Below, piece after piece: positions 31,409-42,199 of a stretch of DNA of 64,000 nucleotides. Under the pieces are notes generated by a model. It searched no databases and was not told where the DNA came from. It saw nothing but the letters and a program-made list of their open reading frames with translations. The position numbers and the translations under genes are program-made. Positions within the stretch are counted from its first letter, which is position 1. Each line of letters opens with the position of its first letter. This DNA comes from Nectonema munidae (lineage: Eukaryota > Nematomorpha > Nectonematoida > Nectonematidae). The DNA lies in assembly GCA_030549495.1 (NCBI GenBank), contig JAUIRK010001009.1:186001-250000 (forward strand). Direction: 5' to 3'.

Positions 31409-34400
31409 CTAAAAGAAACTAAAATGTCAAGGAAAAACTCTTCAGTGTAGCCTTACTTTAGCTCTGATTAAAAAATAGGTTCGCTTAGATGTTAAAAATC
31501 CTCTAATGAGTATTTTATTTCTTGCGTCCACGAAACCACCGCATCAAAAAAGTGTGAAAGTAGTTTTTTTTTCAAGTATCAGGATCGTGTCGAGATAATT
31601 TACTACCCTTTCCCATTCGTTACATATAACACATAAATTTTTACTTCGAATTTTTATGTTTAAACTTCTCTTGAAAATGAAAAATGAGTTGTTATCAATT
31701 TTTAAGAATTTCAATTAAAGAAATTTGAAATGAAAAAAAGCGAATTTAGAAAATAACGCTGTATTTTTTCCGATTTTTATAGCTACCAGGAGTCGGATAT
31801 TTTCGCTCCGATTCCCAAGCCCGTAATTTATGTTACATTAAAATTGCGTAACCAGGGATTGCATCAAAAGTGAAATTGCAGGATGTATTGATGCCGAAAA
31901 ACCCGTAGCACTCCCAGTGTGAAACTGAGTACATCATCGCATTTTTGTACATCTTAATTTCTAGGGAAATAGAAACCTGCTGAATTTTAAGTTTATTCAA
32001 TCCACAAAACTAAAGAAAATCCAATGACTGAATACACGAACTATAATAATTTTTTAGGGTCGATACTACTAATCTGGTATTAAACAGTTTAGAAAATATC
32101 TTTCCTTAAGACAAAATGAGCTTGATAATGTTGGAAAAGAGCGATGAAACAGATAGGGTAGCATATTAAAAATTTAGGTTTGGTGAGAAATATCTGCACA
32201 AAACTCTTATAGATATCTCATAGCTAAATTAAATATCCTTAGTTAAAGAGATCTAGGGGTCCATTACTACCTACCGATCAAGCTGCTAAGGAGAGGCCAT
32301 TTTTCAAATGATGAGGCATACTTTCTGGAGTCTTGAATAGCGAGAAGGAGGAATTCAAAAGGAAATGTGACATCACTGAATTCTGGGCATTGTCATTTTC
32401 GTTTCTTAAAATGAAATAAAATGTACGCGGCTGCTTTCTTCTGCGTCCGCACTACTTTATGAGGGCATGGAGATCTTTCTCGCTTAGCTCCACTCCCAAC
32501 GCTTCCTTCGTTGAGTGATATTTAGAAGTGTTGGTACGCTCAATCTCTAATTAAAATAAGTGACACTTGTTAACAATACTTCTGATTCTGAGGAATGACA
32601 GCTCTCTCAATATAAGCCAATGAATGCAAAATATCTAAGGGCAAAAAAGAGACAACCTCTTGTACAAGAACGTTACAAACTCCTTTCTAAAAAGTAAAGA
32701 GAGAATGGAATTGTCTGGCCGGCCCACTTCCTATAAGTTTCATTAAATTGTAATGCATTTTTTCGATAAAGGAGTGTATTAATAGTCAGTGTACCCTTTA
32801 CACATATTCGTATTCTCAAACAGGTAAACGATAGAGCGCAATGAATACATTAGAATCATTGGTATGGAGTCGTTGCATTCAAAAAGCAAAATAATCGTGT
32901 CAGTAAGAGTGAAACTTTGAAAAATATGTCCCTACGGTCTTTACCAAGAATCCTGATTTATATTTAACGATTGAAGATTGCTCAACCATTAAGTTGGAAG
33001 AAGATTCAACGTTGAAACATAAATAATTATAGTGTGGAAGAAAAGGAATGAGAGATCGTACCTGTAGTCGTGGATTTTTTAATCAGCAGGGTGAGGGGGA
33101 ATGCCTTAAGAATAACGGCTTGTCGAATTTTCTGCTATATATAAGTTAGTCGTCTAAAGCCAGATCATAATATTGAGTCTTATTTATTTTTCGAAAAATA
33201 TTTTAAAAGAGTGAGTTAGAATTCATGCTAGGTTATGGCGTGCCTTCCACATTTTAAATTTAGAATCAAATAGTTGGTGCCGACTTTAAGGATTAAATAT
33301 GAGCGGTCACTATGAAGATGTTTCAAATCGAGACTGAAAAAGTGTTCAATAATGCAGCTAAAAAGAGTCGAATGAGTATAATATAGATCAAAGGGTGTTC
33401 TGCGTTGAATGCGCACAACCATCTTCATAAATCTTTAATACATAGAAGCTGCTCTTAAATCTCAAAAAATGTCAAGCATTTTCAAGCATTAAACTGAAAG
33501 TTGTGCTTTTCCAAAAAGTGTCAAAGTAATAATTTTTAGAAAGTCATCTATATATGAAGATTGTATTCGGCTTCTCTAATTAGGTAAAGATTACGTTTTG
33601 AATAAGCACTATCCTTGCTAAGTTCATCAGCTTTTAATAAAAGGATGGGAAAATGGAAAGAACTCTGGAAGTAATCCTCAAGGCACTTTGGTTAACAGTG
33701 TGACAGATGTTTCCCAAGAAATGAAAATTGTCTGATTTAAACATATAAACCTATATCCCCCCTCCCTCCCACCTCTAGATCCGTCACTGAGTATGACTGA
33801 ACTTACCCCGATCATATTCCTCTTTAACAGGTTTTTCAAGGAAATAAGTTTGTTCCAATTTTTCAACTCTTCTGAAAAAAATTCGTGCAAAATGAAGAGG
33901 ATGAGTTAAAAAAGAAAAAGTAAACTGCGTAGAAGGATAGATTTCATTAACTTCTTCTTTGTTAGCATCATCAAATGGTAAGAGAGAGGATGACAAAAAT
34001 TGACTTAACTTGCACTTTATTTCATTAAAAGCTTCAGCAGCCTTAAAGAAAAAATAAAATTTGATTAAAAATTTATACTCCTAAGATATGAATTAAATAG
34101 TCACGGCAAATCCTTCTTTCTCCAAATAATGCACAAAAGATTAAAGGTAAACACAAGATTTTATGGACACACAAAAAGAGATTTTATTGAAAATTAGTTA
34201 CTTTCGCTTTAGTTGTAGCGGACGAATTCTCGTGTACCCAGATTAAATGCCTACGATATATGCACTTCCTCGAACTTTTGCCAAAAAACAAGGAACATCT
34301 TGAGGCCATTTTGAGAGTAAAAAATGTATTATTAAGACTTCAAGTATGTTACAATAATAATCACAAGAAAGCATGTAAAACATTGGATAAAATTAAGCTT

Positions 34401-34735
34401 GCCTTCAAATAATTGAAATGCAAGAAATAATAGAATATATAAAAGCGCGTATCAAAGTAGAGAGCACAAAATTGGCAGTTGCATATGCTAATACAAAATT
34501 CCAATCACTATGCATTCGATGTGAGGATGTGAGAGTCGGTATTCCGTTATCAGCGAGAAAAAGAAGAGAAGAATGATTTAAAAAAAAGATACCTTTTGTG
34601 AAACAAATTGGCAGTCTTGGGAGAGAGGTGGTGGGAGAGGTGGAGGAAAAGCTGTCTTCGGCGGACTGGGAGGAAGAGGTGGCGTTGGGATGGGAGGAGG
34701 AAAGCTGCGCAAGACCTCGGTGAGCGCCGTATCGT
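31241..34735 (-). CDS. Unidentified host gene, three phase-consistent exons
   Basis: Exons on the minus strand are 34593-34735, 33807-34041 and 31241-31408. The first is proline-rich (EVLRSFPPPIPTPPLPPSPP). The second reads AAEAFNEIKCKLSQFLSSSL, then PFDDANKEEVNEIYP and FLEKPVKEEYDR. The third is Ser/Lys-rich (KSAPSSNNTSSQKLSSKKAN to SLQKAET). Acceptors and donors are good (AAG|GTATC, CGGG|GTAAGT, CTG|GTATGC) and phases join without breaks (0, then 1, then 1). The composition looks like a disordered nuclear or scaffold protein, but I do not recognise the family. Start and end are not seen. It could also be a chance chain, though three strong, phase-matched junctions argue against that. Confidence 0.55.
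31420..33800. other. Intron of the unidentified minus-strand gene
   Basis: A 2.4-kb intron inferred from the phase-matched exons. Near 33060-33106 a possible 47-bp exon lies on the minus strand (TTCTTAAG acceptor, CAG|GTACGA donor), but its frame does not fit between the two neighbours. Confidence 0.4.
33807..34041 (-). CDS. Central exon of unidentified gene
   Basis: Acceptor TTCTTTAAG, donor GGG|GTAAGT (near-consensus). 78 open codons, charged and helix-prone, with no stop. The middle (about 33900-33920) is Phe-rich and could hide a cryptic intron. Confidence 0.6.
34593..34735 (-). CDS. Proline-rich exon of unidentified gene
   Basis: Acceptor CACTGTTCAG, donor AAG|GTATCT. It reads DTALTEVLRSFPPPIPTPPL, then PPSPPKTAFPPPLPPPLSQ. 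Its GC content is much higher than its surroundings, which supports coding. Other frames here are open too, as expected for proline-rich DNA. Confidence 0.6.
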
Positions 34736-35159
34736 CTGAACAGTGACACCGTCAAAATATAGCATTAGTGATACAGAAGGGGAGGAGGCGAAAGTAAAAC
34801 TGCTTTTCTTCAATGCATTTGTTCGGGGAAAAGCAGACAGCATGCAATTTGATACTACACAACTTACTTTCCCCAGTCAGGCATACGTTTTCAAAAATTA
34901 AAATTATCTGCGTTAAGCCCTTTGGAATGAATTTTTATTTCGTGGCTCATCGATGCCCCATTGTGACTGAAGGTATTGTAAAGAAATCTTGGATCCAAGA
35001 TGAGGACGGTGCGTATTTATATTACTTTTTGAGCAGTGTTCATTTGAAGGGATGATGGCCCTTCGCTGATACTGACCAAAAATTATTTTATGCAAAGAAA
35101 TATTTTGGCTTTATGATGAGATCTGGGTTTTAAAACAAAGCATTCCATGCAGGAAGATA

Positions 35160-35235
35160 CACGTTAGTGGGTAAACTACGGACTCTGGGTCAAATGCAGC
35201 CCGCCAAAGATTTTATTCAGGCATTTTTAATGTAA
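35160..35235 (+). mobile_element. hAT-like terminal fragment
   Basis: GGGTAAACTACGGACTCTGG then CAAATGCAGCCCGCCAAAG resembles the subterminal part of MER5-like hAT elements (GGTCGGCAAACT...GCGGCCCGC). No second end or duplication was found. Confidence 0.35.
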
Positions 35236-35870
35236 AAATTAAATTGAAATTTCTTCTAGTTTTCATGATATAGAGAGAGTAATTTCATGAAAAAAAGAAA
35301 AGTATAAAGAAACCTTTCAGAATTTTTGAAAGGGCAGTCCCACCTATTTGAACTCATATAGAGATATTTTCATCTCATTTTTTAAGTGTAAGCTTTCAGT
35401 TAAAATCCGTGTAGAAATGTTATGCATATTTTAAGAAAAAATGATATCCATGATTACTAAAAAAGTTCCACACAAGCCGTTTTCAAATACTTCATTATCA
35501 TAATTCGATATGTGAACACGTGTTTTTATCACTTTGGTAAACATAGCACTTTATGTTATGTGCATGGAGTCTTGAGCTTGTTTTATTGATTTTTTGAAAG
35601 GCGGGGAGTGTTTTATGTTAAAGCAAGTAGATATCGCAACGCAATGCATGGATTTTACAGCACCTTTTCCAAAGTCATAGTTATCAACTTGGTACACCTG
35701 TGTAATGCAAGTTTTCAACATGTTTAGATGGTTTTTATATTGCTTATAACTTTTGAATTATTCGACCAAATTTTACGTGCGACATATCAAATTGATTCCT
35801 ATTCCATGGGCTTCATTACCATGTAATTACTTGAAAAGTATATAAAATTCATAAAAAATTGAAAAAAGTT
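35236..35870. other. No gene seen
   Basis: AT-rich flank of repeat B; nothing recognised. Confidence 0.4.
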
Positions 35871-35871
35871 A

Positions 35872-36603
35872 AATTTTCTGTTCATATTTTGCTAGATGTA
35901 AGATTTGATATACCTCATTCAAGGAGACAAGTTACAAAAGTTATTACCTATATTTTTGCAATTTGCACGATTTTAAAAAATATATTTGTCAATAATCAAA
36001 ATAAAATTATGTAATCAAAAAATCGAAAAATATTTTTTTTAAAAATCAAAAAATATATTGTTGGCTCCCATTACTTTTAGAATAGAAATAAAAAACCTGG
36101 TCTCTGTACTCATTTTTATCAAATCGTGCATATAGCAACCTAAAACTAATGGTAGTTTATTTAACTTATACAAAAATAAGCTGTTTTTGTCTTCCCACAG
36201 ATGGGTCTTTGTGGTTTAAACGTAAATTTTTTGGAGATGATCCATCTGTGGGTAGACAAAAAATTAGCTTACTTAATAAGTTTAATATTTGAGATAATTT
36301 GAACTTACATTTGTTTTTTGCCCTCCTTTAAAGTTGACATCATAACAAATCAGTTAACGTAGTAAAAGGTATAAATTTGGACTTTTGGGTAAAACTTTTG
36401 TAACATCGTCTCCCAAAATGAGTAACATCAAATCTTACATCTAGTAAAATAATGAAAAGATAGTTTAACCTTGTCCCACCGATCATTTACATCAAAGCAT
36501 GCGCATAGCAAAATATGGAATAGGAAGCACCGTAGTATACAGGCTGGGAATGACATAAACAAGTGGTCTACCCGCGTTCAACCCTACAGGTTACGAGAAA
36601 TAC
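35872..36603. repeat. Foldback repeat B (copy 2) with nested hairpins
   Basis: The left arm CATATTTTGCTAGATGTAAG (near 35883) pairs with an inverted right arm carrying the same TAGATGTAAGATTTGAT block on the minus strand (near 36426-36447). The outer right end (36572-36595) is the inverse of the left start of copy 1. A perfect inner stem, ACAGATGG with CCATCTGT inside GTCTTCCCACAGATGGG / CCATCTGTGGGTAGAC (36188-36259), sits in the centre. About 600-730 bp, non-coding. Confidence 0.75.
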
Positions 36604-36725
36604 AGCAAAATCTCGCTTTAAGACCACCTCACTTAGGACGCTTTTTTAACCATATATTTTTCGCACAAGTTTTCTCGGTATAACGACCACCCCTTTAATC
36701 GGCATTACGACCAGTAGCACATGTT
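36602..36725 (+). mobile_element. Pogo-type element end
   Basis: TACAGCAAAATCTCGCTTTA then AGACCACCTCACTTAGGACG and repeated 'aacgaccacc' motifs resemble the CAGTAAAACCTC...ACC ends of pogo/Tigger elements, with subterminal repeats. No right end was found; it borders repeat B. Confidence 0.5.
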
Positions 36726-36853
36726 TTCTCATCCACACTAACTCTAAGCTATGTCGTGTTGCTAACGACAAACAGCATGCGATATATACAGATGTATATA
36801 TACTTAAATCAAATCAAAGGAAAATATAAACAAATTTGAAAAGAAAAAATGTA

Positions 36854-37490
36854 CAGTATAATTCGGACATATCAGATTTGCCCGGATCGCATAAATTGTC
36901 CGATATATTTAAGATTAATTTTTTAAAGATCAGTCGAATAGAACATAATCTTGAAGGATTAATTCAAGATCAAAAGATTAATTTATTCAATTTAAAAAAT
37001 AATTAAAATTTAGGATTAAGAACATTTGAATTTGAAATTTATAATATTTAAGGAATATTATGAATTCTCGAAAATTTTTATGCTTGAGTTTGTTGAAACA
37101 AATAAATTTCTAAAAAATAAAACATTGAGAAAAAAATGTTTATTATTTTACTTGATTTATTTAAGAAAAAAATTTTTTTTTACTAAAAAATAAAACAAAT
37201 TATAAAAAAATTTGAATAAAAAACAAAAACAAAAAAAACAGTTGAGTTAGAAAAGTAAAATAAAGTTATTTTTTATTAAAAATATTTTTAATAATTTGAA
37301 TGGTATTTTTCGGAACTGTGATCCGATATATTCGAATAATTCTTTTTTGATTTTTGCTTTTAGGATCAGAAAAATTATCCGATATATCGGTTCCATTATA
37401 TGGGATTTTTGAATAAGAACAATTTAAGAAATAGTCGGGACAAAAGTATTTGTCCGATTTATGCGAGTCCGTTATATCGGAGTTTTACTG
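36854..37490. mobile_element. Pogo/Tc1-type MITE with TA duplication
   Basis: 637 bp. The left end is CAGTATAATTCGGACATA; the right end on the minus strand is CAGTAAAACTCCGATATAAC. TA flanks both. GGATCGCATAAATTGTCCG near the left end corresponds to the right-end GCATAAATCGGACAAA, and TCCGATATA recurs inside (near 37320 and 37378). The interior is about 85% AT and has no transposase. Confidence 0.8.
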
Positions 37491-37627
37491 TATATGTGCA
37501 TTTTTAATAGACTTGAAGAATTTCCACCCCAACGAAACTCAATTGTAAAATCACCTGTTCTTGTGAGATTCTACAAATGATTCCCTCTTCATCATTACTT
37601 ATTTGTATGCAAGACAAAGTATATATA

Positions 37628-37804
37628 TTATGAAATAATACTTGAATTCTTCTTTGAAACTTGAATCTTAAAAATTTCAAAAAGGAAGTTGTCTACTTTA
37701 GACACAATTTGATGGCTCATATACGATGAGAGAGTTTCATTTATGATGAAGTCAACATTTTCGTTCAGCATATTGGTTCTAGAAATAGAAAGCGCAATTA
37801 AATA
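37628..37804 (-). CDS. Candidate terminal exon of a host gene
   Basis: On the minus strand a good acceptor TTTCTATTTCTAG is followed by an open frame reading TNMLNENVDFIINETLSSYM, then SHQIVSKVDNFLFEIFKI, to a TAA at 37628-37630. Composition and splice context suit a real last exon of a coiled or helical protein, but I could not identify the family or an upstream exon. Confidence 0.35.
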   Translation of the reverse strand, partial: YLIALSISRTNMLNENVDFIINETLSSYMSHQIVSKVDNFLFEIFKIQVSKKNSSIIS

Positions 37805-37829
37805 ATAAGTAACTATAATCACTAGGTAA

Positions 37830-38320
37830 AAAGTAAAATGAAATATTCTTCCACCTTCTTTTTAGAAAGAGGATATGATTCATGGGGATAAGAAACAACT
37901 TTTAGCGTTGTGTGTAATCTTTGGAAAATGGGGCATTTTACTTGGAAATGTTGAGAAACACTGCTTTAGATAAATATGACTTTATTCTTATATCTTTTAT
38001 ATGTGAATGGCACTAGACTAAATTCTTCTACGCTTATTGATAGCGTTGTGATATATTTTAACAGATATTTGCGACCGTATATATGTAAGATCTAGTGATC
38101 CATAGACAATACTAGATGTTTTATGAATTATCAATCATAAAAAGTTAAGTTGAAGACACGATTTTTCAATCAAAAAGTGTGGAACACTTTGAAAAAGTTA
38201 GCGAACAAATGAGGTTTCCCATTTTTTCTTGCACTTACAATTTACTCCTTTTTCTTCTCGATTACGTTGCACATACTCTCCACGCTTTTCATTTACACAT
38301 AAACTTACTTAAAATTCTCT
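37830..38320. other. No gene seen
   Basis: AT-rich flank; composition changes abruptly at about 38320. Confidence 0.4.
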
Positions 38321-38324
38321 TCTC

Positions 38325-40095
38325 ATGGCCCTGACAACCTCGTCTTCCTCCTCCACAGCATCTTCAACTACTCCTCTCTCGGTCTGATTTTAACCAGACG
38401 TTGTCCTCCATCACCTCTCAACTTAGACGTATGGAGACGCGTTTTGGTGGGATCGAGAGCGACATTCAAGCCCTCAGGGTTCCTGCGGCCACCTCCACTG
38501 CAGTTCCTGCATCGTCTTCGTCAAGTATTCCCACTCTCTCGATGAGTCCCACTCTGACGACGGGCAATCCATCCTGGGCTGCTCATCTCCTCCCTCCAAC
38601 AGTTCCTGTCTCCTCACTACCTTCTTCAGCGGTGGGTCGGACTGCTATGCCAGCAGGTTCGGCGCCCGCTTCTGTTTTCTCTCACGTAACCAATTCACAT
38701 ATCTCGGGTTCACTTCCCCTTGGCTACGCCACGGCCGATAACGTGGATCCGAATATCTACGACACGCCCCCTGACCTCCTGGCGGACCGCCGTGTCCGGG
38801 TGATTGTTGAATTATGCAAGAATAAAGAGTTGAACCTCAAAGACGAGGTGATACTCTTCTATCTTTAGACATTACGACAATCCATCCCCTCCCTTCCGAT
38901 GGAAGAGCTCAGCACCCTAAATGGGATGCTTAGGACCCCCTGCGTTGCGGCAGGGTCCACGTGGACTAATGTCCACCACCAGACGCCGTCTCTCCTCTCC
39001 ATAGCCGGTATCACCGGCCTGGCGGTCCCACCCCCTGCTCTAGCTACCTCCCGACCACGTCTCTCCCCGGTTCCCCGGGGTAGAGGGCGCTTTCAAGCAC
39101 CCGGTGGTGCGACGAGGAAGAAATAGGCAGTCGCCACATTTCCCAAGGGGAGCAATTGGCTGGTGCTTCATTGTGGCCCCGCCTCTCCCCCTTATTCCTC
39201 CCCTGAAGGATCCCCTCAGTCCTCTTTCCAAATCCCTCCAGATTGGCGAGAATGCCGCATGGAGCAGGACTTTCCGCCCGGCTACGGCCATCCCAGTGCA
39301 ACATCCCCGATCCATGGCCGTGTCCCTATGCACTGGGCCCAACCTCCGCCCCTGATACAGGGCTCATTACCTCCTGGCGCTAGACCTTTCCCTATACATC
39401 CGGCTGAAGATCATCCTATAGGCTATGGCCATCCGAGTTCCTCGACGCCGGATCCCGGCAGACGCCCTCGCCGCCTCCGTTTTCCGCCCCCTCTACCGCC
39501 ACCCCTGGATCAGGGCTACGTATGGCGGCCCTCCCCTAGCACTCAGACTAGCCCGCTAGGGTCCTCTGACACTAACAACCCGGGGATTCCCCGGACCCCG
39601 TCTCTCTCGCCGCCATTCTCTTCACCCCTTTCGCCCACTCGTCTGGAGGATTGAGTGCCAGTACATGCCCCAATCTCCCCCCTCAATAGGCCCTCGGAAG
39701 TTTCTTCTCCGGAGTTGGGAGCTCCTCCCACGCCCTCCTTCTCTCTTCCGGCCTCACCACCCGTGTCCGTGGAGGCGACGCCCCCCACAGTGCCCGCGAC
39801 AGAACCGGACTCCTTCAGGGTCCCTAAGGGCGGTTTCTTGGAAGATTTGGGCTTCACCCCAGGTGCCCTGGTGCCCACGCCCAGAAGACTGGTCCAGTCT
39901 TTCATCAAGGTATCAGAAGGCCAGCCGGTGTTGGTCAGGACCCCCCTCCTACCACGGCTGCACCAGTGGCTGAGGCGACCCATCCGCCTAAGCTGGTACA
40001 AACCCACATTAGGATCTCTGAGGGTCAGCTCGAAAGATATGCTGAAAAAAAAGTTCCCAATGATAATCCTGTATTCTTGCAATTGCAAACTATAA
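38325..40095 (+). mobile_element. GC-rich virus-like or retroelement-like fossil block
   Basis: About 1.77 kb at roughly 55-60% GC inside DNA near 28% GC. Plus-strand frames encode Ser/Thr/Pro-rich protein with QLRRMETRFGGIESDIQALR (a short coiled coil), then a conserved-looking patch (LPLGYATADNVDPNIYDT), a basic RGRGRF segment, and proline-rich stretches in which GYGHPS appears twice. This architecture recalls gag-like or viral structural or phosphoproteins, but I cannot name the family. It is broken in a handful of places. The long minus-strand frames here are mirror images of the proline-rich frames. The composition implies recent or foreign origin. Confidence 0.45.
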
Positions 40096-40269
40096 TAGTC
40101 TTAATACCTTAATATTTTTGTGCAATATCAATATACTCATTTTCTTTATGTTACTTATATATGTTATGCAACACTATTTACATAATATTTATAGTAGTTT
40201 TAAATCTATTTTCTTGTGATCTTGTTTTTTAGAAAAAAAAAGGACAGAAAGATCCTGCTATTCTAGAAT

Positions 40270-41330
40270 TTGTGGATATTTTCTGATATGAATCCCAATC
40301 CAGCCTCTAGTTGTCACGAGATGATGTTGCGAGGAGTATCAGAATCTGATGTCGTCACTGCAGAAGATTATAATCTTAAGCTCCAGAACTCCGAGTGTAC
40401 TCTGGAACCTATTTCAATAGAAGGATCTGAGGAGGAGATCATAAACATTTGGACAAACACCTCAGAACTCGCGAAGGCGATATCCTATCAGCAGCGAACT
40501 CCCGAAGACTTGTTATCCATCACTCTCTCCTACATTTTCATACTCACCAAAAAAGCTGTTACACCTCTTCGATACAGGTGTATTATTACAAATTACCCTG
40601 ATCGACTTGCTAGTCGCTAGCACCAACAGTTTACATATCAATCTTACAATGTTCTTCACTATGCTTTGAGACCTTTCAAGATTAAGAGTAGTTTCGAATC
40701 TCCGGCATCCAAACGCTTTGCCACAATCTTAGCCACTTTAACAAAAAAGACTAGATTGCATAATCTTAGCTCTTTTTATATGGATATAGAATCAGAACAA
40801 AAATTTCTTGATCTTAGAACCCAAATCGGTGCTTGAATAGGCCCGTACTGAGTCTCCTCCTGGCATAATCCACGAAATCAAAACACAGTTACTTATGATC
40901 TCAACTGGATCAGGCAAGCAGGCGATAACTGTAGTAGAGGAATTTCTCCTCTCAAGAAGCCCAGTTTTTTACATACCTGAGGTACTCAAGGAGGCAACAG
41001 CGTTTAAAAATGCTCAAGTAACAAAGAAAAAATATCCGCACAACTTCGAATACCTGAGAATCGAAAACCCCAATGCTCTGACTGCTTTACACTGACTCCC
41101 TACTTTATATTACGCTGCAATTCAGCATTAAAAGAAGTATCAACGTCTCAATGCTGATTTCATTTATAGGGACGAGAGAGTGATACCCCACTTGAAGATG
41201 CGGGTAACCAATCTTCTTAAAATGGATATACCGAAGGAGGAGATACTGGTACCTCGCAGCCAGCAGTATGAACTTGATGAATGGGGTATCAGCGAAAGCT
41301 TGATCTGTCTTCGTGCTTGTCACTGAGGAT
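40270..41330 (+). mobile_element. Virus-like nucleoprotein-type fossil (family uncertain)
   Basis: Plus-strand pieces with near-40% GC and ordinary globular composition follow the GC-rich block. The first piece begins MNPNPASSCHEMML and contains TPEDLLSITLSYIF; later pieces include HYALRPFKIKSS and YPHNFEYLRIENPNALTAL. The helical, charged make-up and order remind me of nucleoproteins of negative-strand RNA viruses captured by arthropod genomes, but that is an impression without a match. It is broken in several places and is old enough to have lost its coding capacity. Confidence 0.3.
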
Positions 41331-41339
41331 CCTATGTCG

Positions 41340-41944
41340 AAAGCAGCTATGGCTATAACTATGGCGAACTTACTTTATATTGGTAGTAGTCTAAAATGTT
41401 TAAAGGTTATTTTACAAAATGAAGAGCAAAGTTCTACCTATTCTCAAAAATAGAGAAACTCAAACCATATTTTAAATAACAGGAAGCTTCCCATTTTTCA
41501 AATTTTTGCAAGAACTTGGAGAAGATAAATTCTTATAAGCATTTCTTTTTTGAAAAATACAGAGTCTCTTATCTAAAGATTCATTTGGATTCATAGAAAG
41601 GAAGATCAATTAAAAATTAATGAAATTGGACTGATTTAATCATTTTATAATTATTTCTCCATTGGATTTTTGGCGCCTTTAAAAATCCAATTTGTATGAT
41701 CTCGTATAAATTACTTTTTATAGTTGGCTAGAGAAGTAATTACGCCTTACATCTCAACCAAGTTTTCCTACTTTAATTTAACATATTTTTTTCAAATTCA
41801 AAAAATATTGGTTCACAAATAAAGAAAAAAACAGTGACTTAACTGAATTGTTTAGACAAAATTAGAGACTTTTTTATTTGTAAAATAAATAATTTTTGGT
41901 GTTGAAGAGGGCATAAATTATATCCAAACCAAATAGTAGAGGTA
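41340..41944. other. No gene seen
   Basis: AT-rich, no recognisable element. Confidence 0.4.
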
Positions 41945-41948
41945 TTGC

Positions 41949-42150
41949 TTGTAAGGGTTATTGTTGATTTATTATGTGAATTCCATGAATGTTCATATTT
42001 TCCATGTGTTATTTTTGAATCGCCATTTGCTTCACACTTTTCGCATAGGCATCGCTTGCAACGCTCTTATTTATTATGTGAATTTGATGAATGTTCGTTT
42101 TTTCAACAGGTGGTATTTTGAACAATCTTTTGCTACATATTTTTCAAAAA
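41949..42150 (+). repeat. Imperfect ~107-bp tandem duplication
   Basis: Two units start near 41949 (GCTTGTAAGGG) and 42056 (GCTTGCAACGC). They share TTATTATGTGAATT, ATGAATGTTC and 'TATTTTGAA.C..TTTGCT'. It lies just upstream of a piggyBac relic. Confidence 0.6.
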
Positions 42151-42199
42151 TCTCATTTTTTGCATTCTCTTATTATTTTCTTTATACTTGTACTTATCT

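Noticed and set aside
33060-33106. A fourth exon of the unidentified minus-strand gene
   Set aside because: Splice sites look fair, but the phase does not fit between the exons ending at 33807 and starting at 31408.
34813-35055. Plus-strand 80-codon frame with CPIVTEGIVKKSWIQDEDGA
   Set aside because: Amino-acid composition looks sober, but I found no family, start context or splice partner, so it was not called as a gene.
39040-40088. Long minus-strand reading frames (up to 181 codons) in the GC-rich block
   Set aside because: They mirror the proline/serine-rich plus-strand frames; GC-rich, C-heavy DNA lacks stops on both strands. Their Gly/Arg/Glu composition is what antisense of Pro/Ser codons gives.
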